NCBI GenBank assembly: GCA_017937655.1
Contig: JAGBDE010000020.1
Location: 1-64,000, forward strand
From: Clostridia bacterium
GTDB lineage: Bacteria; Bacillota; Clostridia; Christensenellales; Aristaeellaceae
Direction: 5' to 3'
Length of the DNA: 64,000 nt
Positions 26,990 to 35,146 of this stretch are shown in pieces (positions within the stretch are counted from its first letter, which is position 1; the number at the start of each line of letters is the position of its first letter). Made by a program: the position numbers and the translations under genes. Below the pieces are notes generated by a model. That model ran no database searches and was not told the DNA's origin. It worked only from the letters and a program-made list of their open reading frames with translations.

Positions 26990-27880
26990 ATGTCCAACCG
27001 TTCCGATGCCAACCAGATCACCCGGGACTATTTTGAATCGCTGCTGATTGAAATGCGCCACATGGACGGCGTGCTGCCGGACACCAGCTTTGAGCTTTTT
27101 GGCGAGAAATTCGACACTCCCATCATGATGGCGGCCCTGAGCCACCTGAACAGCTGCTGCGACGACGGCATGGCGGAAATGGCCCGTGGCGCCAAGGCTG
27201 CCGGCGCGGTCAACTGGGCAGGCATGGGCGATATAGCCGAGCTGGAAGGTATCTGCAAGACCGGCGCCCGCACCATCAAGATCGTCAAGCCCTACGTCAG
27301 CGATGATGAGATCATGGAGCGGCTTGAACATGCCGAGAAGAATGGCTGCTTTGCCGTGGGCATGGACATCGACCATTCCTTCTCCGGCCGGGGCGAGTAC
27401 GACGTGGTGCTGGGCCTGCACATGGAGCCCAAGAGCCAGCAGCAGATGAAGCGTTTTGTCAGCGCCACCAAGCTGCCTTTCGTGGTCAAGGGTGTGCTCA
27501 GCGTGACCGACGCCAAGAAGTGCGTGGACATCGGCGCGAAGGCCATTGTGGTCAGCCATCATCACGGCATCCTGCCCTACGCGGTGCCCCCGCTGATGGT
27601 TCTGCCGGACATCGTCAAGGTGGTGGGCGGCCAGGTAAAGATTTTTGTGGACTGCTGCGTGGAAAGCGGCTACGACGCCTTCAAGGCGCTGGCCCTGGGC
27701 GCGGATGCGGTCTGCGCGGGCCGGGTCATCATGGATCCCCTGCGCAAGGAGCAGGCCGAGGGCGTGCGCAAGGACATCCTGCGCATGAACGCGGAGCTGA
27801 AGGGCACCATGGCCCGCACCGGCTGCGCCAAACTCAGCGATATTGATTCCAGCATGCTGCACCAGCGGCTGGGATGGTAA
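26990..27880 (+). CDS. Alpha-hydroxy-acid oxidase-like FMN-dependent protein
   Basis: A 296-residue TIM-barrel flavoprotein of the lactate dehydrogenase/glycolate oxidase type. The recognisable parts are the opening FDTPIMMAALSHL, the FMN-binding segments LPFVVKGVLSVTDAKKCVDIGAKAIVVSHHHG and FVDCCVESGYDAFKALALGADAVCAGR. The usual catalytic segment S-N-H-G-G-R reads SHHHGIL here, so the histidine is kept but the arginine is not in place. It is shorter than the standard 350-380 residues, so substrate and reaction are uncertain. AAAGGGG gives seven-base spacing to ATG 26990; ATG 26984 is too close. Confidence 0.75.
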   Translation: MSNRSDANQITRDYFESLLIEMRHMDGVLPDTSFELFGEKFDTPIMMAALSHLNSCCDDGMAEMARGAKAAGAVNWAGMGDIAELEGICKTGARTIKIVKPYVSDDEIMERLEHAEKNGCFAVGMDIDHSFSGRGEYDVVLGLHMEPKSQQQMKRFVSATKLPFVVKGVLSVTDAKKCVDIGAKAIVVSHHHGILPYAVPPLMVLPDIVKVVGGQVKIFVDCCVESGYDAFKALALGADAVCAGRVIMDPLRKEQAEGVRKDILRMNAELKGTMARTGCAKLSDIDSSMLHQRLGW

Positions 27881-27889
27881 ATGAAAAAC

Positions 27890-27924
27890 AAAACCCCTTC
27901 CGCAGCTTTTGCGAAAGGGGTTTT
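27890..27924. terminator. Bidirectional terminator
   Basis: AAAACCCCTTcCGCA pairs with TGCGAAAGGGGTTTT with one mismatch, between convergent genes. Confidence 0.88.
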
Positions 27925-27928
27925 CCAT

Positions 27929-28684
27929 TTATGGGCCGATGTATCCCGCACGTCCGGCCAGCTTGGTTTCCACATGGCGGTATCCGGCTTCCAGGTAGAT
28001 CTTTTCCGCGGTGTCCAGCGTCACCCACAGATAGGGGAGGGGGAAGCGATTTTCCGCGCAGTACTTAACAAAGCGGTGCATCAGCGCCCGGCCTGCGCCC
28101 AGGCCACGGCTTTCCTTGTTGACCAGCAGGTAGTCCACCCGGCACACACCCTGGGCCACATGGCAATGGGTCATGCCCACGGGCTTGCCCCGGTAATAGG
28201 CCACAAAAAACGCGGTGCCGGGGGTCTCCAGCGCCTGCTTCACCACGCCGATTTCCCAGGGCTCGCCGGCCTTTTCGAAGATCTCCGCGGCGAACTCCTC
28301 CCGCCAGACGGTCTCCTGCCGCACCTCTATTTCCGGGTTGGGCACGATGGAGCTGGGCTCCCGGAGCAACATGTATTTCTGGGCCTCCGTCCAGCTGTCA
28401 AAGCCGTGGGCGGACAGGGTCTCCCGGATCTCGTCAAAATAGCCGTCGTCCAGAATGGCCTGATAAATGATGGGCTTCAGGCCCTTTTCCAGGTAGAACT
28501 GCTTGATGTCACGCAGCACCCAGTCCAGGTCCTCCACCCGCTCCCGATAAATGAGGGCGTGGTTGGAATCGTAGGAATCCCGGTTGATTTCGTTGTAAAA
28601 CAGAACGCCGTAGGGCCTGTCCTCCCGGCTGGCAAATCGGCCCGGGAACAGGTCTTCCTCCTGATAAATGCAGTTGGGAAGCAT
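27929..28684 (-). CDS. GNAT-family N-acetyltransferase, two-part
   Basis: A 251-residue protein. The C-terminal half has the acetyl-CoA loop SRGLGAGRAL and flanking strands VDYLLV and YLWVTLD with EAGYRHVET. The N-terminal half (1-115) may be a degenerate second GNAT domain. The start is ATG 28684 with AAGGAGG upstream; a longer frame lies in the promoter. The substrate is unknown. Confidence 0.85.
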   Translation of the reverse strand: MLPNCIYQEEDLFPGRFASREDRPYGVLFYNEINRDSYDSNHALIYRERVEDLDWVLRDIKQFYLEKGLKPIIYQAILDDGYFDEIRETLSAHGFDSWTEAQKYMLLREPSSIVPNPEIEVRQETVWREEFAAEIFEKAGEPWEIGVVKQALETPGTAFFVAYYRGKPVGMTHCHVAQGVCRVDYLLVNKESRGLGAGRALMHRFVKYCAENRFPLPYLWVTLDTAEKIYLEAGYRHVETKLAGRAGYIGP

Positions 28685-28714
28685 GGGCTCCTCCTTGGGA
28701 AAAAAGTTAATCAG

Positions 28715-28743
28715 AATATAGCATACTACGTGCTTAGTTGCAA
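28715..28743 (-). promoter_or_regulatory. Promoter of the GNAT gene
   Basis: Minus strand TTGCAA (28738-28743), 17-bp spacer, TATATT (28715-28720). Confidence 0.65.
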
Positions 28744-28836
28744 GAATCGTTCCTTGCAAAACGAAAAGGAAATGATTGCTTGTTAATGGATTCACAAAAT
28801 AGAAGTGGCGTTTTTAGAATAAACATTCTGCATACG

Positions 28837-28859
28837 AAAACCCCCGGTTATGCCGGGGG
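28837..28859 (-). terminator. Terminator of the PIG-L deacetylase gene
   Basis: Minus strand CCCCCGG-CATAA-CCGGGGG followed by TTTT, just past the stop codon. Confidence 0.82.
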
Positions 28860-28867
28860 TAATCGAT

Positions 28868-30076
28868 TTATTTGACTGAGCCTTCATTTGGAATAAGGTT
28901 CTCAAAAAAGTCATTATGTTTGGTGTCCGGACCCACGATGGATCTATAGAGACCGAAAACTTGAGAATCATAGGGACCGTCGGTATAAACCATAAATTCA
29001 GTCTCTTGCTGGGAAATATGGCAATGCCATGCATCGTCTGCCACTTCGAATGCACTACGGCCGTCAAATTTCGATAATTTTGTGCCGTGCCAATCAAAAA
29101 TAATCTGATTATCCTCGTACAAGTGAATGTAGCACTTGGGAACATCCCATGTACCGTAAGTCTCAGCTGATTCTTTATCGTACTTGGGATCGGATGATTT
29201 TTTCAAAGCGTTTAACACGATATCTGCACATAGTTTATGAACGCCATGGCCATATTCACCGTCGATGTCATGAGTCACAACCACTTCAGGTTTATAGTGG
29301 CGAAAGAGTTCAATCATATATCGTTGTGTTTTTTCTTTGCCTAATTTTTTGTATGCAACGTTTAGGTCGTGGGTGTAGCGATCATAAAATTTTCCAATCA
29401 GAGGATAAGATCGTTGTCCGGCTGTCCAAAGACCATCCAGGAGTTCTGTACGACGGGTTGCCGAGCTTTCATTGATAAATGCCACCAGAACATCTTTTCC
29501 AAGCTCAGTTCCATAATAGGGAATCAAACCTCCAAAAAAGATGTATTCATCATCCGGATGGGCGATAACAAGGAGTAGATCAGCCTTTTCGTACGTGGGT
29601 TCCCAAATTTGAATATAGTCCGGTCGTTCACCTGCAGAAAGAACAATGATTTCATTGATTCGCAAATATTCAGACACGCGGTTGTGTGAGGCAATGCGAA
29701 ATTCAGTTACATTGGGCAACGGCGTCCATGTGGTAAGATAGTTGCCTTCGTATCCTCCAACCTTTACCCATTCATCGTTCTCTTTGATTTCAACACACCA
29801 ATTGGGATTGATCTGCGCCCATTTAATCTGAACACCTGAACAAGTTTCCCCTTCGGGCAAATGAACTTCCAGGTAATTGTTTTTTGCCCGATCGGCCTGC
29901 CAATAGTATTCGTAGTTCTTGTTATACAAAGAATGAACATTTCGACCAGAGCCTTTTGATGCTTTGAAATGGCATTCGCTGGTCAAATCTCTTGCTTCCT
30001 CAGCCAAAGAGGATGAGCATAACAAAAGCAAAAATACTAAGAGCAATAAAAGAAGAGGAAATTTATAGCGTGTCAT
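28868..30076 (-). CDS. Secreted PIG-L (LmbE) family deacetylase with discoidin-like domain
   Basis: A 402-residue exported enzyme that should remove acetyl groups from N-acetylated sugars. A signal peptide (1-25) is followed by an F5/8 type C (discoidin-like) carbohydrate-binding domain (about 30-148) and the PIG-L domain with the zinc-binding AHPDDE (172-177) and a later HDIDGEYGHG histidine pair. The start is ATG 30076 with AAGGAG eight bases upstream; an ATG further out overlaps that site. The gene is AT-rich for this window. It acts outside the cell, probably on glycans; the specific substrate is unknown. Confidence 0.88.
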   Translation of the reverse strand: MTRYKFPLLLLLLVFLLLLCSSSLAEEARDLTSECHFKASKGSGRNVHSLYNKNYEYYWQADRAKNNYLEVHLPEGETCSGVQIKWAQINPNWCVEIKENDEWVKVGGYEGNYLTTWTPLPNVTEFRIASHNRVSEYLRINEIIVLSAGERPDYIQIWEPTYEKADLLLVIAHPDDEYIFFGGLIPYYGTELGKDVLVAFINESSATRRTELLDGLWTAGQRSYPLIGKFYDRYTHDLNVAYKKLGKEKTQRYMIELFRHYKPEVVVTHDIDGEYGHGVHKLCADIVLNALKKSSDPKYDKESAETYGTWDVPKCYIHLYEDNQIIFDWHGTKLSKFDGRSAFEVADDAWHCHISQQETEFMVYTDGPYDSQVFGLYRSIVGPDTKHNDFFENLIPNEGSVK

Positions 30077-30116
30077 TTGTTTGATCTCCTTTTCCATGTT
30101 GTGAAACAGCGTAAAT

Positions 30117-30145
30117 AGTATACATCAAAGTGCGACAAGGTTCAA
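30117..30145 (-). promoter_or_regulatory. Promoter of the PIG-L gene
   Basis: Minus strand TTGAAC (30140-30145), 17-bp spacer, TATACT (30117-30122). The remaining AT-rich sequence up to 30314 shows no gene or clear element. Confidence 0.65.
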
Positions 30146-30314
30146 CTCTGTGTTTATCAATATTTGGTGCATATTATGCAGATCATCGAAAAACACATAT
30201 TCAAGTAAAAAAACATTGTGGATAAGAACCGAAAGGCACGTTTGACCTGTAACTATGAAAAAGTGACAAACGAGAATCTTTCACGGAAAAAATCCATTCT
30301 CTTTCAGCCTATTG

Positions 30315-30343
30315 AAAAAAAGCCGATTTCCTTACGAAATCAG
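30315..30343 (-). terminator. Terminator of the HD-GYP gene
   Basis: Minus strand GCTGATTTC-GTAAG-GAAATCGGC followed by TTTTTTT. Confidence 0.8.
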
Positions 30344-30354
30344 CAGTTTATCCA
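30331..30354. repeat. 24-bp near-repeat, copy 1 (copy 2 at 31123-31146)
   Basis: CTTACGAAATCAGCAGTTTA... here and CTTATGAAATCAGCAGTTCA... at 31123 differ at two of 24 positions. Both overlap minus-strand terminators flanking the HD-GYP gene. Confidence 0.6.
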
Positions 30355-30366
30355 AAAAACACCAGT

Positions 30367-31008
30367 TCAGTCAATCTTTTTTTCCGTATTTGTTTTGTTT
30401 TCTTCCTGATAAACAGCCGTTAGCTCGTCCCAATGGGCGAGGGCGGTCATGGCTACCTGAGGATCATACATGGTGCCGATGCCTTTCTCAATTTCACTAC
30501 GGCAGATATCCAGCGGCAATGCGCGCCGGTATGCCCTTGCAGAGGCCATGGCGTCAATGGAATCGCAGACTGCAATGATGCGGGACCCCAGCGGAATATA
30601 GGAAAGCTCCGAATTGTCGGGATATCCCCGGCCATCATACCGTTCATGATGGTGCAGCACGATCTCGGCAATTTCCTCAAAGCCGGGGGACTCGCACAGG
30701 ATCTCCGCCCCTATCTTGGTATGATCCTTCATCACAGACCATTCCTGGTTGGTCAGCCGGTCAGGCTTGCGCAAAATGGCGTCGGGGATGCCGATTTTGC
30801 CAATATCATGCAGATGAGCAGCAATGTGAATGGTACGCGTTTCTTCCACACTCAGCCCAAGATAGCTGCAAAGCAGGCACGCCATATCGCTGACCCGGAG
30901 GGAATGGTGACCGGTATATGGGTCTCTGGCATCCAGCGCATTGGTGATGCAGTCCACAAGGCCGTGTGCTTCAAATTTTTCTTCGCAGGCGCAGTTCCTA
31001 TGCTCCAT
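30367..31008 (-). CDS. HD-GYP domain phosphodiesterase
   Basis: A 213-residue cytoplasmic protein consisting of an HD-GYP domain, which hydrolyses cyclic di-GMP. It has the metal-binding H67-D68 in HLHDIGKIGIPD, HHHERYDGRGYP with GYP at 128-130, and the later DSIDAMASARAYR. A short N-terminal stretch with two cysteines (NCAC) precedes it; there is no sensor domain. It is the likely counterpart of the GGDEF protein at 2.3 kb. The gene sits between two related terminators and next to tRNA-Arg. Confidence 0.9.
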   Translation of the reverse strand: MEHRNCACEEKFEAHGLVDCITNALDARDPYTGHHSLRVSDMACLLCSYLGLSVEETRTIHIAAHLHDIGKIGIPDAILRKPDRLTNQEWSVMKDHTKIGAEILCESPGFEEIAEIVLHHHERYDGRGYPDNSELSYIPLGSRIIAVCDSIDAMASARAYRRALPLDICRSEIEKGIGTMYDPQVAMTALAHWDELTAVYQEENKTNTEKKID

Positions 31009-31100
31009 AATTGCCTCCGTTATTGGTGAATAATGAAAACATCCTTATGTTATCACAGCATTGATGTGGAAACAAGAAAAGAAACGTTAAGATTTACTGT

Positions 31101-31140
31101 AAAAAAGAAAAACTGCCAATCTCTTATGAAATCAGCAGTT
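31101..31140 (-). terminator. Terminator of tRNA-Arg(CCG)
   Basis: Minus strand AACTGC (31135-31140) pairs with GCAGTT (31111-31116) around a partly paired 18-base loop, followed by TTTCTTTTTT. It carries copy 2 of the 24-bp near-repeat. Confidence 0.65.
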
Positions 31141-31146
31141 CATCCA

Positions 31147-31223
31147 TGGTACGCCCGACTGGATTCGAACCAGCGGCCTTCAGAGTCGGAGTCTGACACG
31201 CTATCCAACTGCGCTACGGGCGC
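31147..31223 (-). tRNA. tRNA-Arg(CCG)
   Basis: 77 nt on the minus strand with acceptor GCGCCCG paired to CGGGCGT (a G-U at position 1), anticodon stem TCAGA/TCTGA with loop CTCCGAC giving CCG, T-arm GGTTCGAATCC, discriminator A and encoded CCA. Confidence 0.95.
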
Positions 31224-31235
31224 TTGCAAAAAAGA

Positions 31236-31264
31236 ATTTTAGCAGTATCAGGCAGATTTGTCAA
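31236..31264 (-). promoter_or_regulatory. Promoter of tRNA-Arg(CCG)
   Basis: Minus strand TTGACA (31259-31264), 17-bp spacer, TAAAAT (31236-31241), 13 bp before the tRNA. Confidence 0.78.
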
Positions 31265-31377
31265 GGGCTGAATTATGAAGAAAAGAATAGAATCGACCAA
31301 TTTCCTGGAGAAGAAATCAGAAATTGGTCTGGTGGAGCAAGAAAATTTTTGTGAGTTTGGTTTTTCTTCGTGAAAAC

Positions 31378-31406
31378 TTGCATCCGCACCCCGGGCATGA
31401 TATCAT
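31378..31406 (+). promoter_or_regulatory. Promoter of the radical-SAM/RNase G/miaB gene run
   Basis: TTGCAT (31378-31383), 17-bp spacer, TATCAT (31401-31406), 32 bp before the first start. Confidence 0.65.
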
Positions 31407-31437
31407 AATTCTGTATGCAAAATAGGAGGATGGGACT

Positions 31438-33282
31438 ATGCCCGTTGTGATTGACCATTTGCTCAGCAAGGTGGAAAAACCGGCCCGTTATACGGGAAAT
31501 GAGATGAACTCCACCACCAAAAACTTTGACGAAGCGGAAGTTTCTTTTGCTTTTTGCTTCCCGGACACCTACGAGGTGGCCATGAGCCATCTGGGAATGA
31601 AAATTCTCTACGGCATCCTGAACGACCTGCCCTACGCCATCTGCGAGCGGGTCTGCATGCCCTGGGTGGACATGCGCACGGAGATGCTCAAAACCGGCAC
31701 GCCGCTGTTCTCTCTGGAGAGCCATCATGCCCTCCATGAGTTTGATATCATTGGCTTCACTTTGCAGTATGAGATGAGCTACACCAATATTCTGGATATG
31801 CTCCACATGGGCGGGGTGAAGGTCAAGAGCGCCGACCGTGCCGAAGGTGACCCCATCGTGGTGGCGGGCGGCCCCTGCGCCTTTAACCCGGAACCGCTGC
31901 ACCAGTTCATCGATGCGTTCATGATCGGCGACGGCGAAGAGGTGATTGTGGAGCTGACGGACGTGATCCGTCAGGGCCGCAAGGAAAACCTTCCCCGGCG
32001 GGAGATTCTGCGCCGTCTGGCAAAGCTGGAGGGCGTGTACGTTCCCTGCCTTTATCAGGATGCCTACAACCCCGACGGCACCCTCAAAAGCCTTACCCCC
32101 ATTGATGATGCCGCCCCTGCCGTCGTCCACAAGCGCATCTTCACGGACATGGACAAGGCCTATTGTCCCACCAAGCCGCCGGTTCCGTACATGCAGGTGA
32201 TTTTTGACCGCATCATGCTGGAAATTATGCGGGGCTGCACTCGTGGCTGTCGCTTCTGCCAGGCCGGCATGCTGTATCGTCCCGTGCGGGAGCGCAGCGT
32301 GGACAAGCTGGTTCAGCTGGCCAAGGAAAGCGTGGAAAACACCGGCTACGAGGAGATCTCTTTGAGCTCCCTGTCCAGCAGCGACTATTCCCACATCGCA
32401 GAGCTGACGGAACGCCTCACCGACGAGCTGGGCGACAAGCGGGTTTCCCTGTCCCTGCCCAGCCTCCGGGTGGACAAATTCGTCCAGGATACCCTCAGCC
32501 AGACCCAGCGGGTCAAGAAGAGCAGCCTGACCTTCGCCCCCGAGGCCGGCACCCAGCGCCTTCGCGACGTGATCAACAAGGGCGTCACCGAGGCCGATCT
32601 GGTCAACACCCTGCACCATGCCTTCATGAATGGCTGGAGCGGCGTGAAGCTGTACTTCATGACCGGCCTGCCCACGGAAACCGACGAGGATCTTCTGGGC
32701 ATTGCGGAGCTGGCCAAGGCAGCCGCCGGCGCGTACTACTCCGTGCCTAAGGGCCAGCGGGTCAAGGGCCTGCGCATCACCTGCAGCGCCAGCGTGTTCA
32801 TCCCCAAGCCCTTCACCCCCTTCCAGTGGTGCGCCCAGGATCGGCCGGAGGAGGTCAAGCGCAAGCAGTTCATGGTCAAGGACGCCTTTGCGCCCCTGAA
32901 ATCCGCCCATTTCATTTATCATGACTCTGCTGTCAGCCGCATGGAAGCCTGCTTTGCCGTTGGCGACCGCCGCATGTCCGATGTTCTCTATCGGGCCTGG
33001 GAACTGGGCTGCCTTTTGGATGGCTGGATGGAGTACTTCCGCTACGACCTGTGGCTCCAGGCCTTCCAGGACTGCGGCCTGGACGTGGACTTCTACGCCC
33101 ACCGGGAGCGTTCCCTGGACGAGGTCCTGCCCTGGGATCACATCGACGCGTACATTTCCAAATCCTTCCTTAAGCGGGAATACGAAAAATCCCTCCGGGC
33201 AGAAACCACCCGTGACTGCCGCGAGGGCTGCAACGGCTGCGGCCTGCAGGTGCTGAAAGGGGTGTGCAAGGGATGCGAATGA
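31438..33282 (+). CDS. Radical SAM protein of the TIGR03960 type
   Basis: A 614-residue protein with an N-terminal part similar to cobalamin-binding regions (about 60-200) and a radical SAM core whose cluster cysteines are in MRGCTRGCRFCQAG (near 266). The C-terminus is cysteine-rich (REGCNGCGLQVLKGVCKGCE), perhaps a further cluster. The family is found in Clostridia and cyanobacteria next to a TIGR03936 partner and RNase G, as here; the reaction is unknown to me. TAGGAGGA precedes ATG 31438. The stop overlaps the next gene. Confidence 0.9.
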   Translation: MPVVIDHLLSKVEKPARYTGNEMNSTTKNFDEAEVSFAFCFPDTYEVAMSHLGMKILYGILNDLPYAICERVCMPWVDMRTEMLKTGTPLFSLESHHALHEFDIIGFTLQYEMSYTNILDMLHMGGVKVKSADRAEGDPIVVAGGPCAFNPEPLHQFIDAFMIGDGEEVIVELTDVIRQGRKENLPRREILRRLAKLEGVYVPCLYQDAYNPDGTLKSLTPIDDAAPAVVHKRIFTDMDKAYCPTKPPVPYMQVIFDRIMLEIMRGCTRGCRFCQAGMLYRPVRERSVDKLVQLAKESVENTGYEEISLSSLSSSDYSHIAELTERLTDELGDKRVSLSLPSLRVDKFVQDTLSQTQRVKKSSLTFAPEAGTQRLRDVINKGVTEADLVNTLHHAFMNGWSGVKLYFMTGLPTETDEDLLGIAELAKAAAGAYYSVPKGQRVKGLRITCSASVFIPKPFTPFQWCAQDRPEEVKRKQFMVKDAFAPLKSAHFIYHDSAVSRMEACFAVGDRRMSDVLYRAWELGCLLDGWMEYFRYDLWLQAFQDCGLDVDFYAHRERSLDEVLPWDHIDAYISKSFLKREYEKSLRAETTRDCREGCNGCGLQVLKGVCKGCE

Positions 33283-33968
33283 TGCTTGCCTTTGAAAAAG
33301 GCCAGGAAGTGCGGTTCATCGGCCATCTGGATCTGATGCGTACCATCCAGCGGGCCCTTCGGCGCAGCCACCTGCCCATCAAGTACTCCAACGGCTTTAA
33401 CCCCCATATCCGCCTGAGTTTCGCCGCCCCCCTCAGCGTGGGCGTGGCCGGCAAGCGGGAGATGATGGAGGTTCCCGTGGAGGAGGGCACCACCCCCCAG
33501 GAATTTATGGACAAGCTGAACGCCGTGCTGCCCGCCTGCCTCAGGATGGTCAGCGCCCGGCCCATCAGCGACGATTTTCCCACCCTCATGAGCCTGATGG
33601 CGGGTTCCGTGTATTCCATCCATCTGCCCCGCAATGAAAAGACCGATCTGGCCGTCTCCCGCTTTGACGACTTTATGGCCCTCAAGGAATACGTGGCCAT
33701 CCGCCGCACCAAGAGCGGCGAAAACCCCTGCGATATCCGGCCCTTCATCCAGGATGGCCATGTGGAGACCAGGGAGGATTCCCACGTCATCCACCTGACC
33801 ACCATCGCCACCCCCAAGGAGGGCGGCCTGAAGCCCACCCTGTGGCTCCGCTGCCTGTTTGAGTTTGCCGGGGCCGAGGCGGTGGAGGCCACCATTTTCC
33901 GGGAATGGATGCTGGCCCGCAATCAGCAGGGCGATTTAATCCACATGGAGGACTACCAGCATGCCTGA
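33273..33968 (+). CDS. TIGR03936 (DUF2344) radical-SAM-associated protein
   Basis: A 231-residue protein with the family opening LAFEKGQEVRFIGHLDLMR and SNGFNPHIRLSFAAPLSVG. It is found beside or fused to TIGR03960 proteins. The start ATG 33273 is chosen for its ten-base distance from AAAGGGG; it overlaps the upstream stop. It overlaps RNase G by eight bases, so all three are translationally linked. The function is unknown. Confidence 0.9.
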   Translation: MRMMLAFEKGQEVRFIGHLDLMRTIQRALRRSHLPIKYSNGFNPHIRLSFAAPLSVGVAGKREMMEVPVEEGTTPQEFMDKLNAVLPACLRMVSARPISDDFPTLMSLMAGSVYSIHLPRNEKTDLAVSRFDDFMALKEYVAIRRTKSGENPCDIRPFIQDGHVETREDSHVIHLTTIATPKEGGLKPTLWLRCLFEFAGAEAVEATIFREWMLARNQQGDLIHMEDYQHA

Positions 33969-35133
33969 TGGCCTGATTCTGGTCAAAACCGCCGGAGAAA
34001 AGACGTTGGTCGCCTTTTTGCAGGACGGTATGCTGATGGAGTACCACCAGCAGGACGATTCATCCGAAAGCCTGGTAGGAGCTATCTTCCTGGGCCGGGT
34101 GGAACGGGTTCTGCCCCAGGTGAAGGCGGCTTTTGTGAAGCTGGGACTGAAGCAGAACGGCTTTCTGCCCATCCGGGAGCAGGAGGGTTATCATCAGCTG
34201 ATGGGGGACAGCCCCCTCATCACCGGCACCGACGTGCTGGTGCAGGTTAAGAAAGACCCCAAGGGCGACAAAGGCGCCTTCCTGACCCGGGACGTGGCGT
34301 TACCTGGCCAGTACGTGCTGCTGATGCCCAATAACCGGCATATCGGCGTCAGCAAACGCATTGAGGACGAAAGTGACCGCGCCGCCGCCAAGGCCCTGGG
34401 CAAAAAGCTGGCCGACGGCCGCTTCGGGCTGATCGTGCGCCATGCCGCCCTGTTTGCCCGGGAAAGCGACATCCGGGACGAGGCGGAGGCCCTGTACGAG
34501 GGCTGGAAATCCCTAGCGGATTCCGCGCCCTTCCGCAAGGCCCCGGAGCTGCTTCACACCCCGGACAGCCCCCTTTCCGCGCTGGTCAGGGACTACTCCG
34601 CCAGGTACAATCTCACCGTTTTGGCGGACGGCGATATCCCTGGCGCAGAGCGGATCCCCCCGGAGGAGATGGATCTTCTCTGGCGGCGCAGCAAGGTGGA
34701 GCATCAGCTGAAGCAGGCTCTTGGCCGTAAGGTGGACACCCCCGGCGGCGGCAACCTGATGATCGACCAGCGGGAAGCTTTGCACACCATCGACGTCAAC
34801 AGCGCGTCCAACGTGGAAACCAGGGACGGCATGTCGCTGCCCCTTTCCCAGAATCTGTCCGCGGTCAGCGAAATCGCCCGGCAGATCCGCCTGCGCAATC
34901 TGTCCGGTATCGTGCTGGTGGACTTCATTGACATGGACACCGAGGCCGAGCGCCAGGCCGTCCTTGCCGCCATGGAGGACGCCGTTCGGGACGACCGGGT
35001 CAAGACGGTCATCCACGGCTTTACCCGCCTGGGCATCCTGGAAATGACCCGCAAGCGCACCAGCGACACCTTGCTGGAAATGATGTCCGCCCCCTGCAAG
35101 CATTGCGGTGGATGCGGGCACTTCCCCCTTTGA
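33961..35133 (+). CDS. rng: Ribonuclease E/G family endonuclease
   Basis: A 390-residue RNA endonuclease for rRNA maturation or mRNA decay. An S1-like N-terminal domain (GAIFLGRVERVLPQVKAAF) is followed by the nuclease core with the catalytic aspartates in HTIDVNSAS and VLVDFIDM, then the zinc-link region CKHCGGCG at the extreme C-terminus. The length is close to short RNase G forms. It overlaps the upstream gene by eight bases. Confidence 0.93.
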   Translation: MPDGLILVKTAGEKTLVAFLQDGMLMEYHQQDDSSESLVGAIFLGRVERVLPQVKAAFVKLGLKQNGFLPIREQEGYHQLMGDSPLITGTDVLVQVKKDPKGDKGAFLTRDVALPGQYVLLMPNNRHIGVSKRIEDESDRAAAKALGKKLADGRFGLIVRHAALFARESDIRDEAEALYEGWKSLADSAPFRKAPELLHTPDSPLSALVRDYSARYNLTVLADGDIPGAERIPPEEMDLLWRRSKVEHQLKQALGRKVDTPGGGNLMIDQREALHTIDVNSASNVETRDGMSLPLSQNLSAVSEIARQIRLRNLSGIVLVDFIDMDTEAERQAVLAAMEDAVRDDRVKTVIHGFTRLGILEMTRKRTSDTLLEMMSAPCKHCGGCGHFPL

Positions 35134-35146
35134 GAACGAAAGGAAC

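Noticed and set aside
30218..30409. A 63-codon plus-strand frame before the HD-GYP gene end
   Set aside because: No ribosome site, AT-rich low-complexity product, and it runs through the minus-strand terminator into the HD-GYP 3' end.
25460..31000. Integrated phage or transposon in the AT-rich part
   Set aside because: No integrase, transposase, structural genes or flanking direct repeats of a tRNA end were found.
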